From: a virus
IMG/VR virus record: IMGVR_UViG_3300001242_000018
Location: 62,001-126,000 of that record
DNA length: 64,000 nucleotides
Direction: 5' to 3' (one strand)
Shown here: positions 1-10,480 of the stretch, in pieces
How the letters are laid out: each line of letters begins with the position of its first letter
How positions within the stretch are numbered: the first letter of the stretch is position 1
The notes under the pieces: model-generated
What the model was told of the DNA's origin: nothing
The model's input: only the letters and a program-made list of their open reading frames with translations
The model's database searches: none
Translations under genes and position numbers: made by a program

Positions 1-20
1 ATTACGGGGGTGAATAATAA

Positions 21-3000
21 GTGAACTACTTCGTAGCTCATATATATGCCGAAATTACACCCGGGAGTATTTACATTACCGTAGAGCTACCTGCGCAGGT
101 AGATAATACGGTAACAGAATTATCTAAGATTAAGCTTAGTAATTTAACCGTAGGTGAACTTTTAAAACCGGCTATAGATGAATTTGCCACTAAGCATAAA
201 CTAAATGCTGAAAACATTAATGTTAATCAATATTACATCCATTTGACCGATAGTATGGTACCTGTCGCGGTCTGTTTTTCTGATGGACAAATAGCAACAG
301 CTAAAAGTAACGAGTATATTTATGGATACTACACTCCTATTGTCGCACCGCCTCTCGCGCCGGCAAACTTTACCGGAGTGCTGCTACCGGATTATAGCGG
401 TGTTAGGTGGACATGGTCTGATATATTAAACGAGCAAAAGTATTGTATCCTAGATGAGAATAATACGATATTAAAGGAACTTCCCAAGAATAGTAGCGAG
501 TGGATAGAACCGGTGACTTGTAATGGACGGACGATTAAAAGAAAAGTTGCCGGGTATAATTCTGCCGGTATGGGAATTGCCAGTACTTTTGCTGATATAA
601 CATTACCTTCTATATCAGATAGCTCTCCTTACGGTTTAAAGGGACGTTGTCTTAGTTTATCGGGTATTCTGTGGAGTTGGAATTACACGGGCCCTAAAGG
701 TCACTACAACTTATATGATGGTATAACCGACGAATTGTTAAAATCATTTGATAGCGATAATTGTAGTTGTACAGAGATAGAACTCGTGCCAGGTATTTAT
801 AGCAGAAGGTTAAGAGTGGTTACGGATGAGCAGACAAGTGAATTTACTAATGAGGCAGTCGTAGTTATTCCTGATACTGTACATGAATTAAAGCCAAGTA
901 AGCCAAGTCTTAACGGGTCTGCATCCGGGCCTAACTCCATTGTTTATCAATGGATTGATAATGGTAATGTAGATGAATTTTATATTTGTGATGAAGATGG
1001 CACAATACTTCATAATATACCTGGCGGCGTTGGGTATTTCAGCGAAGAGAATCTTGATACCGATATTACTTATAGAAGACGTCTCCAGGCTTATAACGAG
1101 TTCGGAGTAAGTGAACTATCGGATATCGTATTTATCCAATTAGTATCTATGACATTTAAACCAATTGTTGAGTGTCCAATTGAACATAATGCTCACTATA
1201 TACCACAAGGACGTATTAAAGCTTTCAAAAGTGGTGTAGGTGATGGTCTTGATCTATTTGTAAAGGGAATTCTTACAAAGGCTAATAGTGCCCCTATTAT
1301 TGATACGATGGAGCAATATCTCTCTGACGAAGCTCAGTTACCTGTATCCGCTATGGCAAGTAGTACTGATTGGTATGTAACAGATTCGTGGGTTAAGCAA
1401 TATGTTGATAATCTTGGTCACAACTGTATCTCTAGTTATACAGCATTTGAAATTGTATTAGATGTAGAAAGAAAAGTATTAAAAGGGTTTAATTATTACC
1501 CTGTTAAAATACTACCTTATCAGTTTTACACACAAGGTAATTATTATAATTACGACCCCGGTCAGCTCAAACTAATACTAAAGGCAATACCGGAAGCACG
1601 AGCTGTCATAGATGTTTGTGGTCAAGTTACTGATAAAATATCTGCTAATATTAAAGTAACTTCCGACGTTTTCTATCAGAGTTGTGATTCAAGTGATATT
1701 GATTATACTGTCAATATTAACTTTGATAGTATAGGTGTCCAAAGAATTGTCGATGATGTATTAGCAAGTGGGATAAATTGGGAAATGATAGTAGATGATT
1801 TCGCTCTTGTCTCATATACCTTAAAGGTAGATACGGGTAATAAAAGTTACGAGATTACCGACAGAGAAGGGATTATGTATTTATGGCTGCCTACTATTAC
1901 AGGTACGCCACAAATAGCTCATGTTCAAATTGGTAATGACTTATATATTAATTTAACACTTGGTGAAATTCTGTCGCGTTATATCGATCATGGCGGTACC
2001 ATAGTACCAAGTAATATCTTGTCTATATTAAATAGCGCCAAGATTACTATTTATGATGATAACTTTACCGTTACCTGGACGGGACTAACCGATATCACAA
2101 CAGATATTAGCTCCCGGCTTGAAACTCTATTTGATACTACACCTATAGCTACACAACTCGGCTCCTATATATTTGATAACCCTGTACGTCTTAGTATATC
2201 TAACGATCAGGATAATAAGTTACTTGTTTACTCATTATCTAAGCTGCTAAAGAATATTAATACTGGACAGCGACTTGAAATAATAGAAGAGTATAGCGAC
2301 GGTAGTTCTCGTAATATAAACCATCTTGTCGAGTTTACCAGTAGTCATCCTAACATAGCTATCGTCACTAGTGATGGTGTTGTATACGGTATGAGTCCGG
2401 GAGAGACTAATATAGCAGTTGGCAAGCCGGGCCAGGGTACGCTTTTATGGGTTCATGTAACTATTAATGAATATGGTACTGTAACGATTTCTACAGCTGC
2501 AGAATCTATAATAGAACCGGTATCTATAGATATAATAAAAGAACCCATATTCAGTAGCAAAGCTAATGAAATCTTACCATTAAGTGAACTAGAAGAAGGG
2601 GATCAATTCATATTCTCAGGTAGAGTATGGATACTTCTCGAAGAGGTTACTACATATGATAGGGTTATATTAAAAACTCCATTAGCCCCTATGGCATTTG
2701 ATAATGATGTAAATGACAAATATTATAATCCAGATGATTCTGATAATATAGCTTACTATCTTAACCATACTTTCTATAATACGTTTACAGTAGAGGAAAA
2801 AGGTTTACTTATTAATCCTACATTTTGTTCTAAAGTAGAACTACCTAGTGCTGCTAGTTATAAAGAACTTTTTGATAATGTTTATAAGAACATACCTTCA
2901 CTTTGGAGTTGGAGTTACGGTATAGGTGGAAGATATGCTTATTATCCAGGTAGTCCAGGCGAGAATATATATACTAATGTTACTTCACCGTGTCATGTTG

Positions 3001-6000
3001 TTCCGCAAATTTACTTGAACAAGACTATGCTTGTAGAGAAAGTAGATACCAGTATCGTTTTGGTAGATAGTATAACTCTTAATATAAGTAGTTTATATTT
3101 AGAAATAGGTAGATACTCTAGTCCTGGATATGAAATGTTACCTACTAATCCTACAGATAGGAGTGTTACATGGAGTAGTTCTAATACTAGTATAGCTACT
3201 GTAGATAGTATTACCGGAAGAATAAAAGCTGTAGGTGTAGGTACTTGTAATATTACTATTACGGCCAATGATGCCTCACATGCAAGTGATAGCATGAGTG
3301 TTACTGTAATACAAGGGCCGCCCGGATACGTACGTATAACCGATTTTAGAGCAGGAGATGAATTTATATTCTCTGGTAGATCATGGATATTCGTTAATCA
3401 TCCCGATTCTACTAGTTGTGAGGCTATGTTAAAAACTCCGTTACCTCCTATGGCATTTGATAAAAGTCCAGGTGACGAGGTGGAGTATATTCCAACCGAT
3501 CCTGACAATGTAGCTTACTATCTCAATAATAATTTCTATAATACATTTACTACTGATGAACAAAATCTAATCTTAATTGCTGATGATTACGATGCTGATT
3601 ATAAGATAACAATTCCAGACGACGGTAGCGATTTAATGAATCTTGTTTTTAAAGACATACCTTCGTTATGGATAATGAGCGGTAGAACTACAACACAGGG
3701 TATTTTCTGTCCTAGCACTTCTTATGGTGAGGAGTATTATGTCAATGTTGATGAACTACATCATGTAGTTCCAGTTATAAAACTACCAAATACCTTATTT
3801 GTTGAACCAGTAATTGTTCCACCGGTTCTTCCAAGAAATATAGTTTTAAACGTTTATGAACTTTCTTTAAGAATTAACGAGGTATTTACATTAGAATACG
3901 ATGTATATCCAATTTATACTACGGATAAAAGCATTACTTGGTATAATGCAAATCCCGATATCGTTAATATTGATCAAAATAGAGTAATAACAGCTATACA
4001 TGCTGGGAGTGGTTATATTAGTCTTACATGTAATGCTGATACGAACGTAAACACCGGTATTTACGTTACGGTATTACCACCCGATCCGGTTGCGATTCCT
4101 ATAACCAACATGTATTTAAATCAAGAGATGCAATCTTTAAGAATTGATCAGACACATACGTTAATGCATACTATATTACCCGTTGACGCTACTAACAAGA
4201 TTCTCGCATGGAGTAGTGATAATACAAATGTCGCTACTGTAGATAGTAACGGAGTAGTACGAGGTGTAAGTATAGGTACCTGTATCATTACGGCAAGAAC
4301 TAGTGACGGATCTTATTTAAATGATACTTGTATTATTACCGTAACGACAGCAGTTATAAGTTTTAGTCTTAATTTATCTTCATATACATTCGGTGTTTAC
4401 CCTGCCAACTTGGGTATTGATACGATGAATGTATATTATTCCATAACTCCGAGTGATGCTACAAATAAGAATATTATATGGAGTTCTAGTGACGAATCGA
4501 TAGCTACGGTAGCTCCTTGTGAAACGAATTATAGTCGTGTTACGGCAAGGAATTATGGTCAATGTATTATTACAGGTACAACAGAAGATGGAGGACTTAC
4601 TGATTCAATAGTTGTAACAATTGTAGACCCTACAATACATGTTACAAATGTATGGATTAATCCGGAATACGTAGATACGGTATCGAATCAATCCTATATT
4701 ACGTTAAGCTTAGGAATACTTCCTTTTAATGCTGCTGATAGAAGTGTTACATGGTCGACTAGTAACTCTAATGTAGCAGTTCCGGATCCTAACGTATCAG
4801 GACGAATTAATATTATAGGCCCTGGTGAATGTACTATTACTGTAAGAACTAATGATGGTGGACTTACTGATTCGTCAATCATAACGGTTACTCCTGCTAT
4901 TTATGTAACCGGTATAACTCTTACACCAGATCGTATCGATACCAATATTGGTCAATCATCTGTTATGTTAACGGCGACCGTATCGCCCTCTAATGCTACA
5001 AACAAAAGCATTACATGGTCGACTAGTAATTCTAACGTAGTAGTTCCGGATTCTGCCGTTTCGGGAAAAGTTAATATTACGGGCCCAGGTGAATGCCTGG
5101 TTACTGTAAGAACCGATGATGGAGGATTTACTGATAGCTCTCTTATTAATGTTGATAGTAGGATTCCTGTCACCTGGATTAGTGTAGCACCGGGTATTGC
5201 TACCTTATCTAGATTTGAAACACAAGCATTAACTGCAACAATATATCCTACTAATGCTACAAATAAGAATGTCAGATGGTCTAGTGATAATCCAATCGTA
5301 GCCACTGTTGATGATAATGGAATAGTAACTGGAGCTTGGTATGGTTATTGTACTATAATAGCGACAACCGAAGATGGTGAATATACTGATACTTGCGTTG
5401 TTAGTATACCGTATATTGGTATAACGAATATCGAAACTGAATACGAAGCTATATATTGTAACATAACAGAATCTGTTAATTTATTCAACTATGTCAATAT
5501 TTATCCTGCAAACGCTACAGAACAAATAGTTTGGCATTGTGATATACCTGGTATTATCTCTATTGACGAATACGGTAATATTACTTGTATTAGCGGAGGT
5601 AGCGTTAGAATTACCGGAACTTGTACAAATGGTACTCAAGTATCATTCGAGTTTACAGTAGATACTACTCTTGTGCCGACACTTGTTAGAGTTATTGCTG
5701 TACCAGCAAGCATTACTTTACCAGCCGGCGTCGGAGTAACGATACCATCGTATATGAAGCTCAATGTCAAAGGCGTTACCTTAAATTGGACTCGGAAAGA
5801 CGTACTAAGTTTCGGTCTCTTCGGTGATAATGTCCTTGGTTGGTGGTCTGGAGATATAATCGAGGTACCAGAGCATCATGTTAAAACTTATGTATCTACT
5901 ATTTCAGATGTGTATGATTGGCGAGGGCCTGCTGTGGGCCCGTTATTCGGAAGTGAAATTAATGGGCCACTTAATGTATTTGGCATTACTGTTAAAGAGA

Positions 6001-9000
6001 TCATTGCAAATGAATTTCCAGATATCGATCAAAACACTGTTACTAATATCAAGGTAGATGGTCATGGTATAAATAACGATATGGTAGTTGTTTTTATGGA
6101 TGAAGATTACGTATGGGCTTATACCACAGGACAAAAAGATAGTTGTCACGTACCATATAGATTTGCATGGAGCGTTGATATGATCGGTAGTGATGGTATT
6201 ACTACGTATAACGTAAACGTAGGCCCATTCTATTCCGAGATTACGAAGTGTAATCAGCTGCACAAGATTACAGGACATTCATTACGTAGACATATAAATG
6301 AAAAGGCTCTTGCGGCATTAAAGGCAAGTTACCCTAATTTTAATATCTCACCATTAGAGTTAGTAGATGTTACCCTTACACCAAGAATGCCGGTTGACGT
6401 ATTCTGGAAATTAGATGAAACTGAACGGGTTACTGTATGGACAACTCACGAAACGTTTGTCAGTAATTATCAACATACTTACCCAGTAATCCTGGATAAG
6501 GATATTATTATTACACCGGATAGTACAAGTGACAATCCATTGAATGTAAGTATTAATACCTTAACTGAATTGTTTATAGACTGGTATAATAATTCTCCTA
6601 TATATTATCCCTTTGCGAAACCGCTCAGCTACACTATCGCAATAGGAAGTACAGAGTGGGGAAGAAGGAAATTAAAGTTCGATACTATTCAGCCAGTTCC
6701 AGATCCTGAAGGTATCTGGGATCCTAATAATTCTAGTCCACTTGAGATATGGTACGATGGTATCGGCACATATACCGGACAAGCTACCGGTGTAGAATGT
6801 AAAGCTAAACGAGATGAAGACGGTATTGTGCATGTCTTTACCAGTAATGGTATAAGTCTTGTGAATAGTACAGGAGAGGTATATAGCGGAGAAGAGGTAG
6901 TTAAATGGAGTGCTCATATACAAGATAGTAATGGATTAGGTTTATTATCCTGGGCGGCCGATAATCAGGTTGACTTAAGTACATTATTTACCGGTGTTAT
7001 AGCATCTATATGGTTTAGAAACTTACCAGGTGCCGTTACTAATGAGATTAATTTAGCTTCTAGTGAACCTATAGAAGTAGAGTACGTAGTTAAAGACCAG
7101 GTTACTATACCATGGAGTTTAGATGTAAATGTTGAGTATAGCGTCGCGGTTGCGTCTTCTTATGGGGGGATCGCGTTTACTAGTATAAGTAACCCGAATG
7201 TACCGTTAAGCAGTGCTTACCGACGGGTACTACCTACTGAAAGTATAATCGCCCATGTAGAGGAAGTCTCAAGAATTGAAACAGGAATATTGAAATCAGA
7301 TGTTAAAGTTGCAAGGATAAATGGATTAGAACCATTTAATCAAAACGGAAGTGGTTGGGTACCATTTGAAGGTGTATGTAATGCACCAGAACCATTGAAT
7401 AATTGGTTTAATGTAAAATACGGTGTTATGTTTCCTGACATCGTATTACCAGATATCAATCTTGAATTCTTCTGGAATAATTATAATAACTACAACACGG
7501 TACCTGTAAATGGAGAATCTTTTACTATTAAATATTACCATATCGAGTTAAAACCAGATGGCTATGAAAAATCATGGGTAGAACAAATCTTAAAGAGAAC
7601 TAAAGAGAATATGTATTGTTGCGGTTGTGCGGCCGGTTTTGACAGTTATGGAATTGGCGGAGGTAGTATAGGCGGTTCTATTGGGGGTAGTTATCCAGGA
7701 GGTGCTATAGGCGGCGGTACCGGTAGCTATCCAGGAGGGATAGGTTATCCAGGAGGTTACCCTGGTAATTATCCCGGGGCTTATCCTGGAGGTTACCCTG
7801 GCGGCGGAAGTTATTCTGGCGGTTACTATACGACACCGGTAGCGCCCGGTTCTATATACGCACCCGTTAAACCATGGATATCGCCGGGCGGACAGAACCT
7901 ACCAGGAGGTACCGATATATCGTGGGAAAACGGATTGATTAGAATTCGTATTCCCAGTTACCCTGGCGAAGACTTTGATATTAATTTAAATACGGACGAC
8001 CCGAATATCGAATTCGAGATAGATCATATTGATGAATCAGAACCCGGCTGGCGTACTTACTACCTTAACTTGAAAACAATAATACCTGAATTAGGTAGAT
8101 GGAATCCGTTAATTAAGTCGGGTTACTATTATCTTGGTAGTGATGAATATTATCTATTTGTAGATACAAGACCCGAGGCTAAACCTATTGTTATTAAAGA
8201 GTTTGATACTGAGAGTATCAAACTGGAAATTATATTTGAAACAGATGCAGAGCAAAATGCTGACAGTCAAGTTATAGGACACGTAGTAGAGAACTTTGCT
8301 GCAGGAGTTACGACTGGCGGAGTTATTATAAATAACGAGAATAAATCCCTAACCTTGAATCAATCTAATACCGGGTGGCAAGCAGGTATCTTCACGTCCG
8401 ATTGGATATCGGTAAGTAGTGGTATTCAAGAATGGAAATACTTCGAAGCTAAAGGTTATATTCCACAAGGTAGCCTTAACACAGAAGTTAGGTTTAAGGT
8501 TAATGGTGAAATTAGTAATTGGTATTTAATCGCTAATGGTACAAAACCATTGGTACCAATGGGTACAGAAATTCAATATAGGCTCATTATGCAGCAAGGT
8601 ACTATCCAGGTACCAAACAATACAGAGTTTGCCTGGGACGGAAATATGCTTTCAGATATAGAGTGCCATAATGTTGTAATTAACGATGAGGGTTATATCA
8701 CTGCACAAGATTTACTATCAGATATGGTACTAATATCTAACCCAATATCGTCTGAGAGCTTATCAAAGTTTATTCATAAGTGGGATATACTATGGATCGA
8801 TGGATGGGTGCCCGAAGGCTCTATACTCGAATTAAATACCTCAACAAGTTCGAGTATTATGGGCCCATGGAATGAATGGGTACTGGTAGACGATGTAACA
8901 GGGTTTATCAAATCCACTCAAGAACCATATATTAAGTGGAAGGTTGTAGCCAGGAAAGGAGATGGAAGACAAGCTCCTGTTATTGAACGGATAGTACTAG

Positions 9001-10469
9001 GTGCTGTAGCTACTATGGAAGATATCTTCCCACCCTATATCGGTAGTGTACGGATCGAGTTATCCAGACCTCAAGGTATTTATCCGACAGATGTTAAGAT
9101 TAATAAATCAGCTGCTTTAAAAACAGATGGTTTGTTCTATGATATAACAGAGGGTAAAACCTTAAAGCAAATGGTGGATGAGTATATCTATCTAAATGAA
9201 GCTGAGTACGAAAATGTCCGTAGATACAGAGTCTTTGGCCCAGTCGGAGTCGAATTTAGATATGATAGCAATGGTACAACATCTGTACACGCTGCTATCA
9301 AAGAAGTTAGGAAGATTGATGTAACGATAACTGATAACTTTGTTTTAGATACGGCTAACGAAATCGAGGTATATCCTGTACCTAGACAAGGGGCTCCTAT
9401 TGTAGTCTACGATAATAGAGAAGAACCGTTACGCCAAGTGTTCTTTACCGATAGTGACGGTAAGCCTACCCTTATAAATACTGAAATTATAATCGGTGAT
9501 GGTACTAATAGGGTCGATCTAGCTCACATGGGTATAGATCCTAATAGTCTAGATATTGCCATAGATTGGACTGGCTTTGATAAGTGGGAGTCGGTCGATA
9601 TCGAAGATGTAATATTATACGACAGTATAATATGGCTGGCGTACAAGGTAAGTGAAAATACAAAAATCCGGGTTCGGTATTGTTTAACGGGTAGTTTCTA
9701 TGTCGATTATAACTACAAACCCGAAAACGACCTGATTAAGATAAAAGTTTACGATCCCGTGTTAGGTCTAGACCGTAAAATCAAGGTATATTACGAGACT
9801 AATAACTGGTCATCGTACTATAAGGCCGAAGAAGTAAACTTAAATCCTATTATGAGCATAGAAGAAGGTAGATTCTTATTTATCAGCGATAGGATACCGG
9901 TACCTACTACGATAGATATACATGTTTCGCCAGATACTCTCCTGGGTAATGGTATAGACCAGGCAAGTATATTTGCCATAGTTCGTGACGAGTTTGGAAA
10001 TCCAATACCTCACGAACCCGTATCATTTACAAGTACCGATGGTGTTGTTACACCGGCTAATACAGAAACAAACTTTAACGGAGTAGCAATTGCTAAGTAC
10101 ATCGTACCATCAAAGGTTATAACCCAAGCTAAGCAAATAGTAATAAAGGCTCATGCTACAGGAGTAGAAACTTCTAAAGTCGTAAAGCTTTCTCCGGAAG
10201 CTATCACTGGTAAGTTGATAATTACTGGGCCATCTATTTTAAGTAGTGGAGTTGCTACACTAACCATTACAGGAACTGATGGTAATTATCAACCGTTAAA
10301 TGGCGATATTAAAGTTGTCATAGGTAATAAGATACACATATATCAGTTAGTTAGTGGTAAGGTAGGTGTAGAGATACCTTACGAAACTATACCGAATAAG
10401 AATAAGAAGTTACTAATAAAAGCAATTAAAGATAATCTTATTACATCCTTTGTGATGTACGTAGTTTAA
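21..10469 (+). CDS. Giant multi-Ig-domain virion protein (3482 aa)
   Basis: Very long secreted-type or virion surface protein, probably a tail, whisker or fibre component. Start is GTG, with a G-rich ribosome site nine bases upstream. Seen in order: Ig/fibronectin-like modules to about residue 380; a Big_2-like repeat near 751-835; two copies of a DUF6273-like module at about 854-1007 and 1104-1260, both with the 'FSGR.W' start and 'LKTPL.PMAFD' core; one Big_2 repeat between them; then about seven tandem Big_2 repeats at 1272-1880, with the 'ATNK.ITWSS.N..VATVD' pattern. A Gly/Tyr/Pro-rich hinge (about 2537-2613, repeated YPGG) follows, and a Big_1 (invasin-like) domain lies near 3300-3393. 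No signal peptide or membrane anchor is visible, which favours a virion rather than cell-wall location. Function beyond structure or adhesion is inference. Confidence 0.8.
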   Translation: MNYFVAHIYAEITPGSIYITVELPAQVDNTVTELSKIKLSNLTVGELLKPAIDEFATKHKLNAENINVNQYYIHLTDSMVPVAVCFSDGQIATAKSNEYIYGYYTPIVAPPLAPANFTGVLLPDYSGVRWTWSDILNEQKYCILDENNTILKELPKNSSEWIEPVTCNGRTIKRKVAGYNSAGMGIASTFADITLPSISDSSPYGLKGRCLSLSGILWSWNYTGPKGHYNLYDGITDELLKSFDSDNCSCTEIELVPGIYSRRLRVVTDEQTSEFTNEAVVVIPDTVHELKPSKPSLNGSASGPNSIVYQWIDNGNVDEFYICDEDGTILHNIPGGVGYFSEENLDTDITYRRRLQAYNEFGVSELSDIVFIQLVSMTFKPIVECPIEHNAHYIPQGRIKAFKSGVGDGLDLFVKGILTKANSAPIIDTMEQYLSDEAQLPVSAMASSTDWYVTDSWVKQYVDNLGHNCISSYTAFEIVLDVERKVLKGFNYYPVKILPYQFYTQGNYYNYDPGQLKLILKAIPEARAVIDVCGQVTDKISANIKVTSDVFYQSCDSSDIDYTVNINFDSIGVQRIVDDVLASGINWEMIVDDFALVSYTLKVDTGNKSYEITDREGIMYLWLPTITGTPQIAHVQIGNDLYINLTLGEILSRYIDHGGTIVPSNILSILNSAKITIYDDNFTVTWTGLTDITTDISSRLETLFDTTPIATQLGSYIFDNPVRLSISNDQDNKLLVYSLSKLLKNINTGQRLEIIEEYSDGSSRNINHLVEFTSSHPNIAIVTSDGVVYGMSPGETNIAVGKPGQGTLLWVHVTINEYGTVTISTAAESIIEPVSIDIIKEPIFSSKANEILPLSELEEGDQFIFSGRVWILLEEVTTYDRVILKTPLAPMAFDNDVNDKYYNPDDSDNIAYYLNHTFYNTFTVEEKGLLINPTFCSKVELPSAASYKELFDNVYKNIPSLWSWSYGIGGRYAYYPGSPGENIYTNVTSPCHVVPQIYLNKTMLVEKVDTSIVLVDSITLNISSLYLEIGRYSSPGYEMLPTNPTDRSVTWSSSNTSIATVDSITGRIKAVGVGTCNITITANDASHASDSMSVTVIQGPPGYVRITDFRAGDEFIFSGRSWIFVNHPDSTSCEAMLKTPLPPMAFDKSPGDEVEYIPTDPDNVAYYLNNNFYNTFTTDEQNLILIADDYDADYKITIPDDGSDLMNLVFKDIPSLWIMSGRTTTQGIFCPSTSYGEEYYVNVDELHHVVPVIKLPNTLFVEPVIVPPVLPRNIVLNVYELSLRINEVFTLEYDVYPIYTTDKSITWYNANPDIVNIDQNRVITAIHAGSGYISLTCNADTNVNTGIYVTVLPPDPVAIPITNMYLNQEMQSLRIDQTHTLMHTILPVDATNKILAWSSDNTNVATVDSNGVVRGVSIGTCIITARTSDGSYLNDTCIITVTTAVISFSLNLSSYTFGVYPANLGIDTMNVYYSITPSDATNKNIIWSSSDESIATVAPCETNYSRVTARNYGQCIITGTTEDGGLTDSIVVTIVDPTIHVTNVWINPEYVDTVSNQSYITLSLGILPFNAADRSVTWSTSNSNVAVPDPNVSGRINIIGPGECTITVRTNDGGLTDSSIITVTPAIYVTGITLTPDRIDTNIGQSSVMLTATVSPSNATNKSITWSTSNSNVVVPDSAVSGKVNITGPGECLVTVRTDDGGFTDSSLINVDSRIPVTWISVAPGIATLSRFETQALTATIYPTNATNKNVRWSSDNPIVATVDDNGIVTGAWYGYCTIIATTEDGEYTDTCVVSIPYIGITNIETEYEAIYCNITESVNLFNYVNIYPANATEQIVWHCDIPGIISIDEYGNITCISGGSVRITGTCTNGTQVSFEFTVDTTLVPTLVRVIAVPASITLPAGVGVTIPSYMKLNVKGVTLNWTRKDVLSFGLFGDNVLGWWSGDIIEVPEHHVKTYVSTISDVYDWRGPAVGPLFGSEINGPLNVFGITVKEIIANEFPDIDQNTVTNIKVDGHGINNDMVVVFMDEDYVWAYTTGQKDSCHVPYRFAWSVDMIGSDGITTYNVNVGPFYSEITKCNQLHKITGHSLRRHINEKALAALKASYPNFNISPLELVDVTLTPRMPVDVFWKLDETERVTVWTTHETFVSNYQHTYPVILDKDIIITPDSTSDNPLNVSINTLTELFIDWYNNSPIYYPFAKPLSYTIAIGSTEWGRRKLKFDTIQPVPDPEGIWDPNNSSPLEIWYDGIGTYTGQATGVECKAKRDEDGIVHVFTSNGISLVNSTGEVYSGEEVVKWSAHIQDSNGLGLLSWAADNQVDLSTLFTGVIASIWFRNLPGAVTNEINLASSEPIEVEYVVKDQVTIPWSLDVNVEYSVAVASSYGGIAFTSISNPNVPLSSAYRRVLPTESIIAHVEEVSRIETGILKSDVKVARINGLEPFNQNGSGWVPFEGVCNAPEPLNNWFNVKYGVMFPDIVLPDINLEFFWNNYNNYNTVPVNGESFTIKYYHIELKPDGYEKSWVEQILKRTKENMYCCGCAAGFDSYGIGGGSIGGSIGGSYPGGAIGGGTGSYPGGIGYPGGYPGNYPGAYPGGYPGGGSYSGGYYTTPVAPGSIYAPVKPWISPGGQNLPGGTDISWENGLIRIRIPSYPGEDFDINLNTDDPNIEFEIDHIDESEPGWRTYYLNLKTIIPELGRWNPLIKSGYYYLGSDEYYLFVDTRPEAKPIVIKEFDTESIKLEIIFETDAEQNADSQVIGHVVENFAAGVTTGGVIINNENKSLTLNQSNTGWQAGIFTSDWISVSSGIQEWKYFEAKGYIPQGSLNTEVRFKVNGEISNWYLIANGTKPLVPMGTEIQYRLIMQQGTIQVPNNTEFAWDGNMLSDIECHNVVINDEGYITAQDLLSDMVLISNPISSESLSKFIHKWDILWIDGWVPEGSILELNTSTSSSIMGPWNEWVLVDDVTGFIKSTQEPYIKWKVVARKGDGRQAPVIERIVLGAVATMEDIFPPYIGSVRIELSRPQGIYPTDVKINKSAALKTDGLFYDITEGKTLKQMVDEYIYLNEAEYENVRRYRVFGPVGVEFRYDSNGTTSVHAAIKEVRKIDVTITDNFVLDTANEIEVYPVPRQGAPIVVYDNREEPLRQVFFTDSDGKPTLINTEIIIGDGTNRVDLAHMGIDPNSLDIAIDWTGFDKWESVDIEDVILYDSIIWLAYKVSENTKIRVRYCLTGSFYVDYNYKPENDLIKIKVYDPVLGLDRKIKVYYETNNWSSYYKAEEVNLNPIMSIEEGRFLFISDRIPVPTTIDIHVSPDTLLGNGIDQASIFAIVRDEFGNPIPHEPVSFTSTDGVVTPANTETNFNGVAIAKYIVPSKVITQAKQIVIKAHATGVETSKVVKLSPEAITGKLIITGPSILSSGVATLTITGTDGNYQPLNGDIKVVIGNKIHIYQLVSGKVGVEIPYETIPNKNKKLLIKAIKDNLITSFVMYVV
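4744..5143 (+). repeat. Recently duplicated Ig-repeat DNA
   Basis: Two roughly 135-bp segments (about 4744-4880 and 5007-5143) inside the giant gene are very similar at the DNA level. They share long identical stretches around the 'acatggtcgactagtaa' core and the 'ggccc(t/a)ggtgaatg' core. They encode neighbouring Big_2 modules, so the array seems to have grown by recent tandem duplication, while the flanking modules are similar only as protein. Confidence 0.7.
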
Positions 10470-10480
10470 GGAGGTATATA

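Noticed and set aside
4744-5400. CRISPR-like repetition
   Set aside because: Repeats are coding Big_2 modules about 265 bp apart that vary like proteins; no short identical repeats with unique spacers.
3011-6923. Minus-strand open frames across the giant Ig gene
   Set aside because: They mirror the codon pattern of the repeats, have no ribosome sites and no recognisable protein families.
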